DNA from: an uncultured Bacilli bacterium
Lineage (GTDB): Bacteria; Bacillota_I; Bacilli_A; RF39; UBA660
Assembly (NCBI GenBank): GCA_934167875.1
Contig: CAKPMC010000002.1
Location: 62,001 to 126,000 of the forward strand
DNA length: 64,000 nucleotides
Reading direction: 5' to 3'
Shown: piece after piece, positions 61,662-64,000 of the stretch
How positions within the stretch are numbered: position 1 is the stretch's first letter
How the letters are laid out: each line of letters opens with the position of its first letter
The notes under the pieces: model-generated
What the model was told of the DNA's origin: nothing
Database searches by the model: none
Seen by the model: the letters and a program-made list of their open reading frames with translations, nothing else
Made by a program: the position numbers and the translations under genes

Positions 61662-63860
61662 ATGGATAATATTTATATAAAAGGTAATTTTAAAAGATCC
61701 ATTTATAGAAGTGATAATGGTTATATTATTGGCTTATTTAAAATAAAAGAGACTAATTCAAGTAATTTAGAAGAATATATTAATCATACTATAACTTTTA
61801 CAGGATACTTTCATGAATTAATTGAAGAAGAAACTTATCTTTTTAGTGGAAATATTGTTGAACATGAAAAATATGGTACACAATTTCAAGTTGAAAACTA
61901 TGAAAGAATATTGCCTGAAGAAAACGATGCTATTATTGAATTTCTAAGCGGTGGCTTATTTAAAGGTATAGGTGAAAAAACAGCCGAAAAAATTGTGAAT
62001 TATCTTGGAAAAGATACCTTGAATATTATTATCGAAAATCCCAATAATTTATTATTAATTCCAACAATTACCAAAAGACAAATAGATACATTACATAATA
62101 CATTATTAGAGTATCAATCAAGTTATAAAACCATAGTTTTTCTAAATGAAATTGGATTTTCAACAAGAGATAGTTTATTAATATATAATAAATATAAAGA
62201 TAAAACTGAAATAGTTTTAAATGATAATATATATTTATTAAGTGAGGATATAGAAGAAATAACTTTTAAAAAGGTTGATATAATAGCTTTAAAAAATCAA
62301 GTAAAAAGAAACGATATTAGAAGAATAGCTGCAGGAATTATATATGTCTTAAATGAAGTATGTAATACTATAGGACATAGTTATCTATTAAAAGATGAAA
62401 TAATACTTTATCTTACCAGAGCTTTAAATATAGATTTAACTTTAGCTGAAATAGATCAAAGCTTAGAAAATCTAGCAAGAGATTTAAAAATAATAAATAC
62501 TGATGAAAAATATTATTTAACTAAGATGTATGAAGCAGAAGATAATATAGCTAAAAGATGTGGTTATTTAATGCGTGCAAAGGAACATCAAGATAAAAAA
62601 TTAGAAGTAACTATTCGTGAAATTGAAAAAAACTTCGGCTATTTTTATAACGAAGAACAATTAGAAGCAATTAAGTTATCTTATATAAAAAATATTTTAA
62701 TAGTAACTGGTGGTCCTGGAACAGGTAAAACAACTATTATTAATACCATCTGTGAATTGTATCGTCAGATGAATAAATTATCATATGATAAATTAGCTGA
62801 AAGAATAGCCTTATTAGCTCCAACAGGTAGAGCCAGCAAGAGAATTAGTGAATCAACTAATTTGCCAGCATCAACTATTCACCGCTTTTTAAAATGGAAT
62901 AAGGAAAGCAATAAATTTGGAATTAATGAATATCATAAAAGTTCAGTTGATTTCGTAATAATTGATGAGTTTAGTATGGTAGATACTTATTTATTTGATT
63001 CACTTTTAAAGGGATTAAGATACGATACTAAAATAATTTTAGTAGGAGACTACAATCAATTACCAAGTGTTGGATCAGGGCAACTGCTAAAGGATATGAT
63101 TGAAAGCGAATCTTTACATGTAGTAAAACTTAAACAATTATATCGTCAAAAAGAAAATTCAAACATTATAAATCTTGCTTATCAAATAAATGAGAATAAA
63201 TTAGATCAAACAATATTTAATCAAACTGATGATTTAACATTTATACCAATACCTCAAAATAAGGTTGTTGAAGAAATAGTAAATATAGCAAGTAATTATA
63301 CTGATAATGATCAAATAATACAGATATTAGCTCCTATGTATAAAGGAATAAATGGTATTGATAATATTAATATATCGCTTCAAAATGTTTTTAATCCAGA
63401 ATCAAAATCAAAAAAAGAAATTATAATAAATAATGTTGTTTATCGAGAAAATGATAAAGTAATTCAATTATCTAATATGCCAGATGAAAACATTTTTAAT
63501 GGTGATATTGGTTATATTGAAACTATTAAAAATGGTTCTAAAAAAGAAATTTACATTAATTTTGATGGTAATATAGTTAGATATACACCAGCTAATTTTC
63601 AAAAGTTTAAACATGCATATGCTATCAGTATACATAAAAGTCAAGGAAGTGAATTTGATACAGTAATAATTCCATTAGTTAATAATTATGGTAAAATGCT
63701 TTATCGTAAACTTATATATACAGCTGTTACTAGAGTTAAAAAGAAATTATATTTAATTGGCGAAATAGAAGCATTGGAAAAAGCAATCCAAAACAATGAG
63801 TCTAACATTAGACGTACAACTTTAAAAAAATTCATAATAGATAATATTAAAAATGTATAA
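61662..63860 (+). CDS. recD2: ATP-dependent RecD2-like DNA helicase
   Basis: About 732 residues from ATG 61662 (GGAGG, 5 nt). N-terminal OB-like domain (NIYIKGNFKRSIYRSDNGYIIGLFKI), HhH region (GGLFKGIGEKTAEKIVNYLG), then SF1B helicase motifs: GGPGTGKTT (I), APTGRASKRISE, IIDEFSMVD (II), VGDYNQLPSVGSGQLLKDMI (III), AYAISIHKSQGSEFD (V), YTAVTRVKKKLYLIG (VI). 5'-3' helicase without RecBC. Confidence 0.95.
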   Translation: MDNIYIKGNFKRSIYRSDNGYIIGLFKIKETNSSNLEEYINHTITFTGYFHELIEEETYLFSGNIVEHEKYGTQFQVENYERILPEENDAIIEFLSGGLFKGIGEKTAEKIVNYLGKDTLNIIIENPNNLLLIPTITKRQIDTLHNTLLEYQSSYKTIVFLNEIGFSTRDSLLIYNKYKDKTEIVLNDNIYLLSEDIEEITFKKVDIIALKNQVKRNDIRRIAAGIIYVLNEVCNTIGHSYLLKDEIILYLTRALNIDLTLAEIDQSLENLARDLKIINTDEKYYLTKMYEAEDNIAKRCGYLMRAKEHQDKKLEVTIREIEKNFGYFYNEEQLEAIKLSYIKNILIVTGGPGTGKTTIINTICELYRQMNKLSYDKLAERIALLAPTGRASKRISESTNLPASTIHRFLKWNKESNKFGINEYHKSSVDFVIIDEFSMVDTYLFDSLLKGLRYDTKIILVGDYNQLPSVGSGQLLKDMIESESLHVVKLKQLYRQKENSNIINLAYQINENKLDQTIFNQTDDLTFIPIPQNKVVEEIVNIASNYTDNDQIIQILAPMYKGINGIDNINISLQNVFNPESKSKKEIIINNVVYRENDKVIQLSNMPDENIFNGDIGYIETIKNGSKKEIYINFDGNIVRYTPANFQKFKHAYAISIHKSQGSEFDTVIIPLVNNYGKMLYRKLIYTAVTRVKKKLYLIGEIEALEKAIQNNESNIRRTTLKKFIIDNIKNV

Positions 63861-63889
63861 AAAAGTATATTACACATCATAATAATAAT

Positions 63890-63901
63890 GGTATTAATAC
63901 C
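63890..63901. promoter_or_regulatory. 12-bp perfect palindrome
   Basis: GGTATTAATACC lies 30 bp before the start of the last gene. A candidate operator; the short AT-rich sequence could also be chance. Confidence 0.3.
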
Positions 63902-63931
63902 AGTCATATTTTCAAGTTACGAGGTGATATT

Positions 63932-64000
63932 ATGAAAAAAGGTAGTATAATCGGAACCACAGCAGTGTTAATGGCTTTAGGTGGTTATGGTGCATGGTGT
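63932..64000 (+). CDS. N-terminus of a membrane or exported protein, cut by window edge
   Basis: Start with GAGGTGATATT-ATG; 23 codons are visible (KKGSIIGTTAVLMALGGYGAWC): two Lys followed by a hydrophobic stretch, i.e. a signal or membrane anchor. The identity cannot be judged. Confidence 0.6.
   Translation, partial: MKKGSIIGTTAVLMALGGYGAWC

Noticed and set aside
1..64000. Mycoplasma code (TGA = Trp)
   Set aside because: TGA ends several genes cleanly (4790, 46846, 55220) and Trp is TGG throughout conserved proteins.
1..64000. tRNA or rRNA genes
   Set aside because: No cloverleaf with TTCRA loop and no rRNA-like stretch was noticed in the intergenic regions; a tRNAscan run would be decisive.

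Overview
The window is a very AT-rich (roughly 70% A+T by eye) stretch of a low-GC Gram-positive chromosome. TGA works as a stop codon (the Smr protein, relA and the 53394 gene end in TGA) and Trp is TGG, so the genetic code is the standard bacterial one and not the mycoplasma code. A murG/murB/mraY/ftsW/ftsQ/ftsA/ftsZ set shows a walled, FtsZ-dividing cell. Gene order is Bacilli-like: infC-rpmI-rplT, rpsB-tsf, a dcw-type cluster, ruvAB-queA-tgt, yrzE-spoVB-comN-relA-dtd. The best guess is an uncultured Bacilli or Mycoplasmatota-related gut-type lineage; the sequence alone does not give a species. I saw no tRNA, rRNA or CRISPR array.

Layout. 1-2.4 kb: accessory region with a partial HEPN-type gene, a decayed Fic gene and an unknown gene. 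2.5-8.4 kb: surface module with a protein O-mannosyltransferase, an Smr protein and two membrane-anchored proteins with Thr/Pro-rich linkers. 8.4-16.7 kb: translation genes (infC with an AUA start and a structured leader, rpmI, rplT, rpsB, tsf, frr), an ABC-2 export system and a diguanylate cyclase. 16.7-31 kb: cell-wall/division cluster, interrupted by a 5.85 kb integrative element. 31-36.6 kb: ruvA, ruvB, queA and tgt alternating with unknown genes. 36.6-44.3 kb: membrane proteins, a two-component system with an adjacent putative small RNA, a coiled-coil module and a SpoVB-like flippase. 44.4-52.2 kb: comN, relA, dtd, an AI-2E family permease, two zinc-ribbon membrane proteins, gmk and rnhC. 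52.3-64 kb: a BspA-type leucine-rich-repeat gene broken by an in-frame stop, cvpA, trxA, ftsA, ftsZ, mtaB, small unknown genes, recD2 and the start of one more gene.

Main discoveries. (1) A large-serine-recombinase element sits exactly in the SxxK active-site codon of the cluster's class B penicillin-binding protein gene. A 9-bp core (TACTTTCAA) flanks it, and precise excision would restore a 636-residue SpoVD/FtsI-type enzyme. (2) Ribosomal proteins bL20 and uS2 carry the same C-terminal extension, a Lys/Glu linker plus a Rho_N/SAP-like module. (3) Two promoters at the two-component locus share an identical architecture (two 7-mers 11 nt apart, then 9 nt, then a -10 box). One drives the response regulator. 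The other would drive a small antisense-strand RNA whose loop is complementary to ribosome-binding sites, including that of the adjacent DUF421 gene. (4) infC and a kinase on the element both appear to start with AUA. (5) A fossil of a RelA TGS domain lies behind the penicillin-binding protein gene.
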